A DNA stretch of 64,000 nucleotides from Bradyrhizobium sp. ISRA464 (GCF_029910095.1 NZ_CP094526.1:7378001-7442000); one strand, 5' to 3'; shown: positions 1 to 14,734, counted from the first letter of the stretch. A program made the numbers and translations. Notes: a model not told the origin generated them from the letters alone.

Positions 1-765
1 TATCAGCAAACCAAGGCTGATTTCGAAACCGCAATCGCCCTGTTCAAGGAAGCGATCGAGCTCGATCCCGGGCTCTCGATAGCGCGCGCCTATCTCGCGC
101 TGATCCAGATCCAGGGTGCCCAGTTCGGCTGGATTCAAAGCACGCGTGAGCTATGGGCGTCATCGGTCAGTCTGGCGGAGAGCAGCGTCCGGCTCGACCC
201 GCGCTCCTCGTTCGCATTTTCGCTGCTGGCCTATCTGCACGCGATGCAGGGTCACTACGAAGCTGCGATGGACGCCATCAAGCGGGCGATCGAGCTCAAT
301 CCCTACGACATGGGAGCGCGCGGCGTGCTCGGGATCTGTCACATGGTGGTCGGCGACCACCGCAAGGCGGTCGAGCTGTTCTCGACGGCGGTCCAGCGCG
401 GCAACAGCGACCCCCGCTACCAATGGGCGGCGCTGAACGCGTTCAGCCATTACTTGCTCGGACAATATGACGCATCGCTGTCGTGGTCGCGCGAGGCGCT
501 TTATCTCAACCCGAACCATCTGCAGGGCCTTGCGATCCGCGCCGCGGCGCTCGCTCAACTCGGACGTTCGAACGAGGCCACAGAGGCGGCCGAGGCGCTG
601 CTCGGCAATTATCCGACGCTCACGGTCGAACGGCACTTGCGCAATTTCCACTGGAAGAACCCGGCCGACATCGCCCACTATCGTGAGGGGCTCTTGAAAG
701 CCGGCGTCCCCTTCGGCAAGCTCGCTTTGGTTGCATCCTCATCAAGGTTCGCCGTAGACTCCTGA
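1..765 (+). CDS. TPR-repeat protein, C-terminal part (5' end outside window)
   Basis: The reading frame is open from base 1, so the start lies upstream of the window. The 254 visible residues are helical repeats of TPR type: phrases such as AIALFKEAIELDPG, AIKRAIELNPYDMGARG and ALYLNPNHLQGLAIR recur at about 34-residue spacing. This layout is typical of the C-terminal half of rhizobial adenylate-cyclase-like or TolB-like proteins that carry long TPR arrays, but no catalytic domain is visible here. The protein is therefore named only by its repeats. It ends at TGA, about 60 bp before the next gene on the same strand. Confidence 0.75.
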   Translation, partial: YQQTKADFETAIALFKEAIELDPGLSIARAYLALIQIQGAQFGWIQSTRELWASSVSLAESSVRLDPRSSFAFSLLAYLHAMQGHYEAAMDAIKRAIELNPYDMGARGVLGICHMVVGDHRKAVELFSTAVQRGNSDPRYQWAALNAFSHYLLGQYDASLSWSREALYLNPNHLQGLAIRAAALAQLGRSNEATEAAEALLGNYPTLTVERHLRNFHWKNPADIAHYREGLLKAGVPFGKLALVASSSRFAVDS

Positions 766-826
766 GCCAATTCATCGCTTCGTAATTGGTGGTTCTTAGA
801 CTGAAGACTTTTCAGGATGTGATTTC

Positions 827-1486
827 ATGCCCGATCTGGCCGCAGGCGAGGCGCCCGCCCCGCAGGTTTCACCTGATAATCCCTGCCCGTTCCTGCGCGC
901 GCTGGCGGCCGGCGGCTATGTCGGCGGCCATGTCGTGCCGCTGCCGGAGCTGACCCGGACTATCGGCCGCGCGACCGGCAAGACGGGCCTGCCCGCGCTG
1001 ATCGCAGGTGCGCAGATCTTCATGGTGGCGCAGATCGCAAACGGCCTCGGTCCGTTCAGCCAGCTGCGCAGCCTGACCAAGGGCGCCATCCTCGACGAGT
1101 TGCGCAACGGCCCGCTCGACAAGCACGGCGCCGGCTCGCGCATCCTCGACCAGCATGCCGTGGTGCATGAGGACGAGATCGCGCGTCTCGCCACCTTCGG
1201 CAAGGACTACAAGAGCCCCGATGGCAGCGTCGAACGCGGGCTGTCGGCGTCCGACATCAAGGCCTTCATGGCCGCCAATCTCCAGCGCGCAAATGACGAG
1301 CATCCCTGGTATTACGCGATCCTGCGCTGCTACTACCCGCTTCTGATGCTCGGTGAATGGCCGGTGCTGCTCGATATCATGGGCAAGGGCGACGGCAAGG
1401 ATCGCTATCTCAGCGTCGCCGAGGTCAGGACCCTGTTCGTCGAGCGGCGCTTTCCCGACCGGATCGTCGCGCTCCTGAACAGCTAG
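827..1486 (+). CDS. Hypothetical protein with N-terminal NPCPFLRAL motif
   Basis: A 219-residue protein with no signal peptide. I do not recognise a named family. Near the N-terminus it has a Cys-Pro-Phe motif (NPCPFLRAL, then a Gly-rich GGYVGG). A weakly hydrophobic stretch lies near residues 55-85. Near the C-terminus DIMGKGDGKDRYLSVAEV resembles a degenerate EF-hand loop (Asp/Gly-rich, ending in Glu) but lacks the usual acidic residue at loop position 1. CPF near an N-terminus also occurs in chloroperoxidase-like proteins, but nothing else here supports that. The ATG at 827 is preceded by CAGGA at a usable distance. Confidence 0.7.
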   Translation: MPDLAAGEAPAPQVSPDNPCPFLRALAAGGYVGGHVVPLPELTRTIGRATGKTGLPALIAGAQIFMVAQIANGLGPFSQLRSLTKGAILDELRNGPLDKHGAGSRILDQHAVVHEDEIARLATFGKDYKSPDGSVERGLSASDIKAFMAANLQRANDEHPWYYAILRCYYPLLMLGEWPVLLDIMGKGDGKDRYLSVAEVRTLFVERRFPDRIVALLNS

Positions 1487-1513
1487 AGTCGTGTCTGCGC
1501 AGTCTTCTTTGAC

Positions 1514-1557
1514 GCGTTTTCTTCACGCGAACCGGTCTCCACTTCGCTCGAAAACGC
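1514..1557. repeat. Short inverted repeat between convergent genes
   Basis: GCGTTTTC (1514-1521) and GAAAACGC (1550-1557) form an 8-bp perfect inverted repeat around a GC-rich centre. It fills the 77-bp gap between the convergent genes at 827-1486 and 1564-2511. From memory, near-identical sequences recur between genes in Bradyrhizobium. It may act as a bidirectional terminator. Confidence 0.5.
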
Positions 1558-1563
1558 TATGGT

Positions 1564-2511
1564 TCACTTGAACAGCGGCGTGCCCGGCACGAAGGCGTCG
1601 AACGCCGCCCAGAATTGCGCGCGGTAACGGTCCTGCTCCTGCAGGATCTCGTGCTTGGAGCCGGCGATCACGAGGTGCGAGCCGGCGCGCAGATGATAGG
1701 CAAACTCCTCGATCGCCGGCGTCGACACCACCTGGTCGTTGCTCGCCGCGAGCATCAAGATCGGTTGGCGGATGTCTGACGGATAGGACAGGCCGCGGAA
1801 GGTGCGCATCGCGGTGAACGCCGTGTCGGCCCAGGCAACCGTCGGCGCCGCGATGCCGAGCGTCGGATCTTCCTCCAGGATCGCAGCGTTGCGGGCGTAG
1901 CGCACAGGATCGTTGGTCAGGGGATTGCCGGCGAAGTCGGACAAGCCGACGAGCTTGTCGCTGCCGCCCGGAACATAGTTGCCGCCCTGCCCGGTCAACC
2001 GCATGAGCCGCAACAGCGCGCTCGGGACGAACGACACGCGGCGGCCCGGCAGGTCGATCATCGGCGCCGACAGCACCATACGGTCGAACCAGCGCTTGCC
2101 CGCATGCGCCAGCCGCAGCATCACCGCCCCGCCCATCGAATGCGCCAACGCGAAGTAGGGCGGCGGACAATCCGGCAGCACCACCTGCTGCACGAAGGTC
2201 TCGACGTCGATCTCATAGTCGGCGAAGGCGCGCACATAGCCCTTGCGGGGATCGCGCAGCCGCCGCGACGAGTGGCCCTGTCCGCGCCAATCGATCATCG
2301 CCACCGCGAAGCCGCGATCGCGCAAATCGCGCACGGTCTCGAAGTATTTCTCGATCATCTCGCCGCGCCCGGTGAAGACACAGACGGTGCCCTTGCGGCC
2401 GGGCGGCGGCGCCCATCGCGCAAAACGAAGCTCCGCTCCGTCTGGGGTCTTGATCGTGCCGCTGACAACGTCCTCCGGAACCGGATTGGCAGGAATCGAG
2501 ACGAGCGTCAT
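1564..2511 (-). CDS. Alpha/beta hydrolase, lysophospholipase (PldB/monoglyceride lipase) type
   Basis: A 315-residue serine hydrolase. The nucleophile elbow is AHSMGG, a variant of GXSXG. Upstream sit the oxyanion-region phrase CVFTGRGEMIEKYFE and the WRGQGHSSR segment typical of PldB-like lysophospholipases and monoacylglycerol lipases. An acidic residue (SNDQVV) and a late His (GSKHEIL) complete a plausible triad. The frame is open 34 codons further upstream, but family members begin near MTLVSIPANPVP, so the ATG at 2511 is chosen. There is no signal peptide, which suggests a cytoplasmic or membrane-peripheral enzyme. The substrate cannot be read from sequence. Confidence 0.85.
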   Translation of the reverse strand: MTLVSIPANPVPEDVVSGTIKTPDGAELRFARWAPPPGRKGTVCVFTGRGEMIEKYFETVRDLRDRGFAVAMIDWRGQGHSSRRLRDPRKGYVRAFADYEIDVETFVQQVVLPDCPPPYFALAHSMGGAVMLRLAHAGKRWFDRMVLSAPMIDLPGRRVSFVPSALLRLMRLTGQGGNYVPGGSDKLVGLSDFAGNPLTNDPVRYARNAAILEEDPTLGIAAPTVAWADTAFTAMRTFRGLSYPSDIRQPILMLAASNDQVVSTPAIEEFAYHLRAGSHLVIAGSKHEILQEQDRYRAQFWAAFDAFVPGTPLFK

Positions 2512-2639
2512 GCAGGGAACCGGCAAGGTGGACGGGTGGAGATCAAAGGCGCGGGCGCCAGAAAGCGACGCGATTTCGGCCTCTTGAACGCGACATAGCC
2601 CCTCCCATATCACTGGAGTGCAGGCCGCTACCAGTGTTT

Positions 2640-2726
2640 CGGAACCGGAACATCAGGCTGCACACACTTAAGCCCGGCCCGATGGCGGGCGGGTAACTGA
2701 ACAGTCGCTCAATGGAGGACTACCCT
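2640..2726 (+). promoter_or_regulatory. Probable ROSE-type RNA thermometer in the hsp20 5' UTR
   Basis: Just before the hsp20 start, TCGCT (2705-2709) faces the Shine-Dalgarno GGAGGA (2714-2719) across a short AAT-centred loop. The U(U/C)GCU pentamer pairing with the SD through a G-G mismatch is the hallmark of ROSE elements, which precede small heat-shock genes in bradyrhizobia. Upstream, GCCCG (2672-2676) and CGGGC can form another hairpin, as in multi-stem ROSE leaders. At low temperature the SD would be masked; heat would free it. The 5' end is a guess because no promoter was identified. Confidence 0.65.
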
Positions 2727-3200
2727 ATGCGTAGCTACGATCTCACCCCGTTCTATCGTTCCACCGTCGGCTTTGACCGCCTCTTCAACCTGCTCGACCA
2801 GGTGACCTCGGACGGCAGTCCCGGTTATCCCCCCTACAACATCGAGCGCACCGGCGAGAACGCTTACCGGATCAGCGTTGCGGTCTCCGGCTTCTCACAG
2901 GCCGAACTCTCGATCGTCGCGAAGGAAAACACGCTGACGATCAAGGGCGAGAAGACCGCCAACGAGACCTCCGGCAACAACTCGGAAGTGCTCTATCGCG
3001 GCATCGCTTCGCGTGCCTTCGAGCGCGTCTTCCAGCTTGCCGACTTCGTACAGGTGAAGAACGCCTCGCTCGAGAACGGCCTGCTCCACGTCGATCTCGT
3101 CCGCGAGATCCCCGAGGCCAAGAAGCCCCGCAGCATTCCGATCAGCGGCGAGAAGGCCCCACAGGTCGTCGACGGCTCGGCCAACAAGGTTGCTGCCTGA
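2727..3200 (+). CDS. Small heat-shock protein, Hsp20/alpha-crystallin (class A, IbpA-like)
   Basis: A 157-residue ATP-independent holdase chaperone. The N-terminus MRSYDLTPFYRSTVGFDRLF is typical of rhizobial class A (IbpA/HspA-like) sHsps. The alpha-crystallin domain spans about residues 31-125, from YNIERTGENAYRISVAVSGF through LENGLLHVDLVREIPE. The tail contains the I-X-I motif (SIPIS) used for oligomerisation. An ATG 15 bp upstream (2712) is in frame, but the strong SD GGAGG (2714-2718) sits 8 bp before the ATG at 2727, so 2727 is chosen. A ROSE-like leader precedes it and a hairpin terminator follows. Confidence 0.93.
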   Translation: MRSYDLTPFYRSTVGFDRLFNLLDQVTSDGSPGYPPYNIERTGENAYRISVAVSGFSQAELSIVAKENTLTIKGEKTANETSGNNSEVLYRGIASRAFERVFQLADFVQVKNASLENGLLHVDLVREIPEAKKPRSIPISGEKAPQVVDGSANKVAA

Positions 3201-3236
3201 TCAGCCTCCAGCGTCGGCAGATATTGGCCGCACGCG

Positions 3237-3267
3237 AAAACGCCCCGGGAAACCGGGGCGTTTTTTG
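3237..3267. terminator. Rho-independent terminator, probably bidirectional
   Basis: AACGCCCCGG, loop GAAA, CCGGGGCGTT, then TTTTTT on the + strand. The minus strand also reads hairpin then TTTTC. It lies 37 bp after hsp20 and 44 bp after the convergent gene at 3311-4093, so it can end both transcripts. Confidence 0.9.
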
Positions 3268-3310
3268 TTGTCTGATAGCTGCGTTGCTCCAGACGGCGCG
3301 GCGGCAGGAT

Positions 3311-4093
3311 CTATTCGAACCCCTGCACCTTCGGCATCTCCTGGGTCGGCAGGATCGCAGGCGCGGCCGGCGCCGCTGCCGGCGGGGCGGCCTGGCCGAT
3401 CGTCGACACCGCGGGCTGCGCGGGCGCAGCCCCGGGTGCTGCGGCCTGGGCTTCAGCCGGCTTTGGCGCGGCAGCGACCGTCTGCTGGGCCGGCGCGGGT
3501 GCTGCCGCTTCTGTGGGAGCGGGCGCAGGTACCGCGGCCTGGGCCGGAGCTGGCGCCGGCGCGGGCTTGGCCGCGAGCGGGCTCCGCTTCGGCACCGGCA
3601 CCGCGCGGCGTGCAACATGCGGGATCGGTAATGGCGGCCGTGGCACCCGGGCCTGGATTGGTCGCGGCATCGGGCCGATGGGGCCGTAGGTCGCGGTCGG
3701 CTCGTTGTCGTAATCGTCGCCCATCCGGTCGGCCGGCGTGAAGCTGACGATCCGGCCGTTGCGGGCGTCGATCACCAGCCGTCCGTCAGCGCCGTCGCGG
3801 TCGATCACCGAAATTGTGTAGACGAAGCCGCGCTGCTGTGGGGCGCCGAGCGGCAAGTACCCGTTCTCGCGCAGCACCGTGTAGACCTCCACCGGCGGAA
3901 GCAGGCTCGGGACCCGGCCATAGCGGGGCGGCGGCGGAACATCCGGCGGCATGGCGGCATAGGGCCCGTCCAGATCGGACACCCTGATCAAGGACGGACT
4001 GCCGAACTGAGCGGGGGTCAGCAACTGCGCGTGCGCCGAGGCGGCGCCGAGCGCCAGACCGGCCGCCGCGACCCAACCTGTGTACAACTTCAT
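3311..4093 (-). CDS. Exported Pro/Ala-rich protein of unknown function
   Basis: A 260-residue protein. The start at 4093 follows AGGAG with good spacing and gives a classical signal peptide: MKLYTGWVAAAGLALGAASA, cleaved after AHA. A conserved-looking region of about residues 30-140 holds YTVLRENGYLPLGAPQQRG and DGRLVIDARNGRIVSFTP, which resembles the short beta-rich domains of periplasmic PepSY-like proteins. The C-terminal half is a low-complexity Pro/Ala linker (PAPAPAPAQAAVPAPAP). Proteins of this build are common and uncharacterised in Bradyrhizobium. The tail may span the periplasm or tether to peptidoglycan; that is inference. Confidence 0.75.
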   Translation of the reverse strand: MKLYTGWVAAAGLALGAASAHAQLLTPAQFGSPSLIRVSDLDGPYAAMPPDVPPPPRYGRVPSLLPPVEVYTVLRENGYLPLGAPQQRGFVYTISVIDRDGADGRLVIDARNGRIVSFTPADRMGDDYDNEPTATYGPIGPMPRPIQARVPRPPLPIPHVARRAVPVPKRSPLAAKPAPAPAPAQAAVPAPAPTEAAAPAPAQQTVAAAPKPAEAQAAAPGAAPAQPAVSTIGQAAPPAAAPAAPAILPTQEMPKVQGFE

Positions 4094-4565
4094 CGCCGTA
4101 GCTCCTGTCTGCCCCGCGCCCGTGGAACGTTCTCGCTCTCTTGTCGGTTGCCCGGCACGAAATTTCATGATGAATTCCGGCGGTCCTTGGCCGGTCCTTG
4201 GGCCACATCACGGCGCGTTTGCTTCAAATCGGGGGCGGTCCGCGCCCGCCGAGACGTCCGATTTGACATGCGGGCGAGGACTTTCACGCGCTTGTGTGAT
4301 AGACAAAAATTTGGCAAGGTCGGAGTTAGGACAGCAAAGCTGTCTCAATTTCGGGGCCATCCCGGCATAGGGATTGCAACGAAACCTCGGCGCCCCGGGC
4401 TCCGAGAATGCTGCAGGCAGGGCCGTTCCTCAGGGACGTTGAACGCCCCTCGCCTGAATTAAAGAAATTGCGGCTCGCGGCGGACGAGCGGTGGCCCCGG
4501 TGGGTGCCGCAACGCCCAAGGTGCGCCAATGACAGTGAGGCCCCTTTACGGAAGGGAGAGGACAC
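4094..4565. other. 472-bp intergenic region upstream of gltB
   Basis: This region separates the divergent genes at 3311-4093 and gltB and must hold both promoters. A TTGACA lies at 4262-4267 but has no good -10 at 16-18 bp. The gltB ribosome site (GGGAGAGGA) is at 4554-4562. I see no convincing riboswitch, T-box or sRNA here. Confidence 0.5.
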
Positions 4566-9317
<4,752 letters not shown>

Positions 9318-9331
9318 GCTTTGGACGGAAC

Positions 9332-9413
9332 CGTCATTGCGAGCGCAGCGAAGCAATCCATAGATCCCGCGGATGGATGGATTGCTTCGTCGCTCGGCTC
9401 CTCGCAATGACGG
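9332..9413. repeat. Palindromic intergenic repeat, family A copy 1
   Basis: CGTCATTGCGAGCGCAGCG on the left is mirrored by GCTCCTCGCAATGACG on the right, with AAGCAATCCA and TGGATTGCTT as inner arms. A second copy lies at 14051-14137. This copy sits inside the gltB-gltD operon, so any hairpin would form in the message between the two cistrons. Confidence 0.85.
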
Positions 9414-9465
9414 GACGTGAGAGAAGACATTTGGACGAACACATGATGCAGGGGCATCGGGTTTA

Positions 9466-10923
<1,458 letters not shown>

Positions 10924-10961
10924 CGCGGCAATTCGGCCGAACGACAACCACAAGCTCGACT

Positions 10962-11062
10962 GTCATCGCCCGCGAAAGCGGGCGATCCAGTATTCCAGAG
11001 ACGCCAGGGTTTAAGCCGAGAAGCCGCGGCGTACTGGATGCCCCGCATGCGCGGGGCATGAC
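10962..11062. repeat. Palindromic intergenic repeat, family E copy 1
   Basis: GTCATCGCCCGCGAAAGCGG on the left is balanced by CCGCATGCGCGGGGCATGAC on the right, with CCAGTATTCCAGAG and TACTGGAT as inner elements. It fills the gap between the convergent genes gltD and the outer-membrane protein. A related copy is at 60800-60882. Confidence 0.8.
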
Positions 11063-11092
11063 GAGTTACGATCGCGGCGAGAGTTCAACAGC

Positions 11093-12832
11093 TCAATTCT
11101 GCACGCGCACGCCCAGCATCACCACCGTCGAGGCCGAGCTCTGTCCCGGCTGGTTGGAGTCCAGCCAGTCGCGGCGCACCGTGCCCTTGACCCAGAGGCT
11201 GCGGGTCATCTTGTAGATCAGGTCTGTCGACACCGAGTAGATCGAGTCGGTGCGGTTGTCGCCCTTGTACTCGAGCGTGCCGTAGGTGAACTTGCCGATC
11301 GCGGTCAGCCAGCGGCGGAAATCGTGATCGACCTCGACGGTGTAGGTGCGCGACAGCACGCCCGAGGTGCCGGGCAGCGTGGTCTCGCCGAGCTGCGTGT
11401 CCGAGTAGAACTTGGCGGTCGTCAGCGACGTCGCGGTCCAGGTCAATGACGCCGTAGTGAGCAGGCCCTCGAGCCGGCCGAGCCGCGTGTCGGCATAGTC
11501 GCGCATCGCGTAGCCGATCGAGACCTCGCCGAACAACAGCCGCGTGAACTCGAAGGACGTGCCGGCCTTGGCGTAGCCGCCGTTCGAATCGCGCGCGTAG
11601 CCGGCGCGGTCGAGATAGAGATCATGGACGCGGCTGTCGCCTTCCACCTCGAGGAACGGCTTGACGGCGGGCGTCAGCTCATAGCTGACGCGGCCGACGC
11701 CGCCATACTGGGTGAAGTTGCGATCGTCGTTCGACGACGTGGTGCCGTCGGTGAGCTTGGACCACTGATAATCGGTGCGGTCGATGGTGGCGCCGGCGGA
11801 GACCTGCAGGCGGTTGAAATTCTGGTCGAAGCCGAAGGTGCCGCCGATCGTGCTGTAGAGCGGATATCTGGCGAGGCCGGCCTGAATGTTCGGGCTGCCG
11901 GGATTGTCGGTCGAGACCAGGAAGCGCGCCTGCGCGGTGAGGCGCGTGTCTCTCGAAACGTCGAAGCGCCCGTCGACATGGCCGACGAAATTGGGACGGT
12001 CGATGTCGAGCGGCGCCGACAGCGGCGTGCCGTCGGCGTTCGGCGTCAGGCCAGAGCCATAGCCGGTGAAGGAGCCGCGCAGGTCGGCCACGACCGCGTG
12101 GCGCTCCCAGTCGGACACCGCGAGGAATTCCGGTGCGACCATGTAGAACGCGCGTCCCTGCGGCGAATACAGCCGGCCCGGATTGGTATCGTAGCCGGCC
12201 ATGACCTCGACCGCGGTCTTGATCAGGAACGAGCCGGCGTAATCGCCGACCGCACCGAACGGATCGTCATCGAGCCTCAGCCGCCTGCGCGGCGGTTGCC
12301 CCGGAATGGTGCCGGCCATCGCCGGCGGGACCGGCGGCTTGTTGGCCGTGGCCGACGGCGGGATCGACAGCCGCAACTGCCCGGCGGCGTCGAGCGGCGG
12401 CGACGCAGGCGGCGGCGTGCCGGGGCCCGGCGACGGCTTCGGCCTGGGCTGGCCCGGATAATATTTCGGCCTCTGTCGCTTGCGGTTGAGCGAGTCGTAA
12501 CCCGAGGTCGACGCACCGTTGGCGGCCGGCAGGCCGTAGGTCGGGACCTGGCCGGTACCGACCTGGCCGGCACCGGTACGCGATGGCGCACGCCGGTTGC
12601 GATCGAGGTCCGGTAAGCCCGAGCCGTTGAGCGAATCGCCCGCATCGGCCGTGATTGGCCGCAGCGGCGAGTTCGGATTGATGAACTGGCTTTGGCGGGT
12701 CGGGCTGAAGAGATCGGGCGTGACGGTCTGGGCCTCGGCGAGCCCCGTGGTCGCGGTCAGCGCAAGACACGGCAAGGCAACGCGAACGAGACGCCCGCGC
12801 CCAGCCCGGCCCCTTGCTGGCCTCCGCACCAC
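11093..12832 (-). CDS. Outer-membrane beta-barrel protein (BBP2-like) with signal peptide
   Basis: A protein of about 579 residues. A hydrophobic signal (VALPCLALTATTGLAEA) precedes a Pro/Gly/Asn-rich segment (about residues 40-180) with no regular secondary structure. The C-terminal 380 residues alternate polar and aromatic/hydrophobic residues as in 16-plus-stranded barrels, ending ASTVVMLGVRVQN with a penultimate polar tail. This matches the rhizobial outer membrane beta-barrel protein family (PF10082-like). No ATG is available; I chose GTG at 12832, while a TTG at 12880 would add 16 residues. The function is unknown; related proteins are linked to surface polysaccharide loci. Confidence 0.75.
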   Translation of the reverse strand: MVRRPARGRAGRGRLVRVALPCLALTATTGLAEAQTVTPDLFSPTRQSQFINPNSPLRPITADAGDSLNGSGLPDLDRNRRAPSRTGAGQVGTGQVPTYGLPAANGASTSGYDSLNRKRQRPKYYPGQPRPKPSPGPGTPPPASPPLDAAGQLRLSIPPSATANKPPVPPAMAGTIPGQPPRRRLRLDDDPFGAVGDYAGSFLIKTAVEVMAGYDTNPGRLYSPQGRAFYMVAPEFLAVSDWERHAVVADLRGSFTGYGSGLTPNADGTPLSAPLDIDRPNFVGHVDGRFDVSRDTRLTAQARFLVSTDNPGSPNIQAGLARYPLYSTIGGTFGFDQNFNRLQVSAGATIDRTDYQWSKLTDGTTSSNDDRNFTQYGGVGRVSYELTPAVKPFLEVEGDSRVHDLYLDRAGYARDSNGGYAKAGTSFEFTRLLFGEVSIGYAMRDYADTRLGRLEGLLTTASLTWTATSLTTAKFYSDTQLGETTLPGTSGVLSRTYTVEVDHDFRRWLTAIGKFTYGTLEYKGDNRTDSIYSVSTDLIYKMTRSLWVKGTVRRDWLDSNQPGQSSASTVVMLGVRVQN

Positions 12833-13022
12833 GACAGAAAATACCCCAACAAATTCACGTACTTGACGGACGCATTCCAACTGCCGCCGGAAAACGTCGT
12901 TAATGCAGTAAAAACAATTATGGTTAATGAGCCGTTGAGGGCTGCGCGCCGCACGTCGCCTCTACGAGTGGACCGTGCTAAGGGAGACGCCCGGGCGCAA
13001 AGCCCCTCCCCTGGAATCCAAT

Positions 13023-14030
13023 ATGGCCAAACCGAAACCGCTGATGACCAAATCATCCGGCCCTGACGACGGTGCCGTTCAATCGGCGCTCCGCACCCTT
13101 GATGCCGAAGCGAGCGGCGTCGCCGCGATCGCTGCGGCGCTCAAGTCCGACCTCGGCGTGTCCTTCATCGCGGCGGCTGAGCTGATCCGCAACGCCAAGG
13201 GGCGGCTGATCGTCACCGGGCTCGGCAAGTCGGGCCATATCGGGCGCAAGATCGCGGCGACCTTCGCCTCGACCGGCACGCCGGCGTTCTTCGTGCACGC
13301 CGCGGAGGCGAGCCACGGCGACCTCGGCATGATCACCGCCGACGACGCGATCCTGGCGCTGTCCTGGTCCGGCGAGCAGCCGGAGATGCGCAACCTGATC
13401 GCCTACGGGGCGCGCTTCGGCATTCCCTTGATCGCGATGACGGCGGACAAGGACTCGACCCTGAGCAAGGCCGCCGACGTGCAGCTGACGCTGCCCAAGG
13501 CGCGCGAGGCCTGCCCGCACAATCTGGCGCCGACCACATCCTCGCTGATGATGCTGGCGCTCGGCGATGCGCTGGCGATCGCGCTGCTCGAAGGCCGCGG
13601 CTTCACCTCGACCGATTTCAGCGTGCTGCATCCGGGCGGCAAGCTCGGGGCCATGCTGAAATTTGCGCGCGACCTGATGCATGGCGGCGATGCCGTGCCC
13701 TTGAAGCCGCTCGGCACCAAGATGTCGGACGCGCTGGTCGAGATGACCTCGAAGGGCTTTGGCTGCGTCGGTATCGTCGACCGGCACGGGCATCTCGTCG
13801 GCATCGTCACCGACGGGGACCTGCGCCGTCATATGCGCCCCGACCTGCTGGCGCTGTCGGTCGACGAGGTGATGACGGGGACCCCGAAAACGATCGGCCG
13901 CGACACGCTCGCCGGCGAGGCGCTGGAGCTGCTCAACGCGTCGAAGATCACCACGCTGATCGTGACGGATGCGAAGAAGCCGGTCGGCATCATCCATCTG
14001 CACGACCTCTTGCGCGCGGGCGTGGCGTAG
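13023..14030 (+). CDS. kdsD: Arabinose-5-phosphate isomerase (KpsF/GutQ family)
   Basis: A 335-residue enzyme interconverting ribulose-5-P and arabinose-5-P, the first committed step toward KDO for lipopolysaccharide. A SIS domain (about residues 25-165) contains VTGLGKSGHIGRKIAATFAS and SWSGEQPEM. Two CBS domains follow (about 205-335: GCVGIVDRHGHLVGIVTDGD and ITTLIVTDAKKPVGIIHLHD). The phrase STDFSVLHPGGKLG, between SIS and CBS, is diagnostic. The ATG at 13023 starts MAKPKPLMTK; a second ATG at 13044 is possible and neither has a strong SD. Confidence 0.95.
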   Translation: MAKPKPLMTKSSGPDDGAVQSALRTLDAEASGVAAIAAALKSDLGVSFIAAAELIRNAKGRLIVTGLGKSGHIGRKIAATFASTGTPAFFVHAAEASHGDLGMITADDAILALSWSGEQPEMRNLIAYGARFGIPLIAMTADKDSTLSKAADVQLTLPKAREACPHNLAPTTSSLMMLALGDALAIALLEGRGFTSTDFSVLHPGGKLGAMLKFARDLMHGGDAVPLKPLGTKMSDALVEMTSKGFGCVGIVDRHGHLVGIVTDGDLRRHMRPDLLALSVDEVMTGTPKTIGRDTLAGEALELLNASKITTLIVTDAKKPVGIIHLHDLLRAGVA

Positions 14031-14050
14031 ACCAGCGCGGTCTCTCACCT

Positions 14051-14137
14051 CGTCATTGCGAGCGAAGCGAAGCAATCCATCCTTCCGAGCGCGAGGAAAG
14101 ATGGATTGCTTCGTCGCTTCGCTCCTCGCAATGACGG
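14051..14137. repeat. Palindromic intergenic repeat, family A copy 2
   Basis: CGTCATTGCGAGCGAAGCGA is mirrored by TCGCTTCGCTCCTCGCAATG, with inner arms AAGCAATCCATC and GATGGATTGCTT. It fills the gap between the convergent genes kdsD and the AhpD-like gene, and it is closely similar to 9332-9413. Confidence 0.85.
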
Positions 14138-14141
14138 TTCA

Positions 14142-14681
14142 TTACCTCGGAAACCGCGCCGCGGTCGCCTCCAGTGGCATGGCCAGCGCGTTGGTGAGAT
14201 AGGAGACCGTGCGGTAGAAGCCGCACAGCAGGATGATCTCCAGGATCTGGTCGTCATCGTAATGCGCTTTCAGCGCTGCGAACTCGGCTTCGCTCAACGT
14301 CGCGTGCGCATGCAGCGCGTCGACTGCCGCGATCATGGCCTGTTCGGCCGGTGACCAGCAACTTGCGCCGGCCGGGCCGTGCACGGTGGCGCGGACCTGC
14401 TCCTCCGAAAGCTCGGCGGCCGCGCCGAACGCGGTGACGTGCACACCCCACTCATATTCGCAGGCGTTCAGCGCGCAGGTGCGGTCGATCACGATCTCGC
14501 GCTCCCGCAAGGGCAGCGGCCCGCGGTCAAGCAGGCTGCCGCCGCGGAATTTCTCCCATGCGCGCGGATGGCCGGCCATGACGCGGAACAGCACAAGCGG
14601 CGTCCTGCCGCGCATGATGCGGTCAAATTGCTGTTGAACTTCGGCTGCGTAAGGCGGATCGAGCGGTGCGATGCGTGACAT
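14142..14681 (-). CDS. Carboxymuconolactone decarboxylase / AhpD-like protein
   Basis: A 179-residue all-helical protein of the AhpD-like superfamily. The core signature is REREIVIDRTCALNACEYEW followed by GVH, where Glu, Cys and His line the small active site. Family members are peroxidase-linked thiol proteins or true decarboxylases, and substrate cannot be assigned. The gene is divergent from an HxlR regulator with a shared 77-bp promoter region holding two palindromes, so it is the likely regulatory target. HxlR regulators often sense redox or electrophile stress, which suits an AhpD-like product. Confidence 0.85.
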   Translation of the reverse strand: MSRIAPLDPPYAAEVQQQFDRIMRGRTPLVLFRVMAGHPRAWEKFRGGSLLDRGPLPLREREIVIDRTCALNACEYEWGVHVTAFGAAAELSEEQVRATVHGPAGASCWSPAEQAMIAAVDALHAHATLSEAEFAALKAHYDDDQILEIILLCGFYRTVSYLTNALAMPLEATAARFPR

Positions 14682-14694
14682 GGCCTGATACTGT

Positions 14695-14734
14695 CGCTAC
14701 AATTACTGTAGCGTAAAGCTACAATATCTGTAGC
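14695..14734. promoter_or_regulatory. Twin palindromic operator between AhpD-like gene and hxlR-type gene
   Basis: Two perfect inverted repeats with the same half-site: CGCTACA-N5-TGTAGCG (14695-14713) and GCTACA-N5-TGTAGC (14718-14734). Their centres are 22 bp apart, two helical turns, so both dimers would bind the same DNA face. The site lies between both start codons (14681 and 14759), as expected for an autoregulating HxlR repressor. Confidence 0.8.

Noticed and set aside
4262..4300. TTGACA as -35 of a gltB promoter
   Set aside because: No plausible -10 lies 16-18 bp downstream, so I do not call a promoter.
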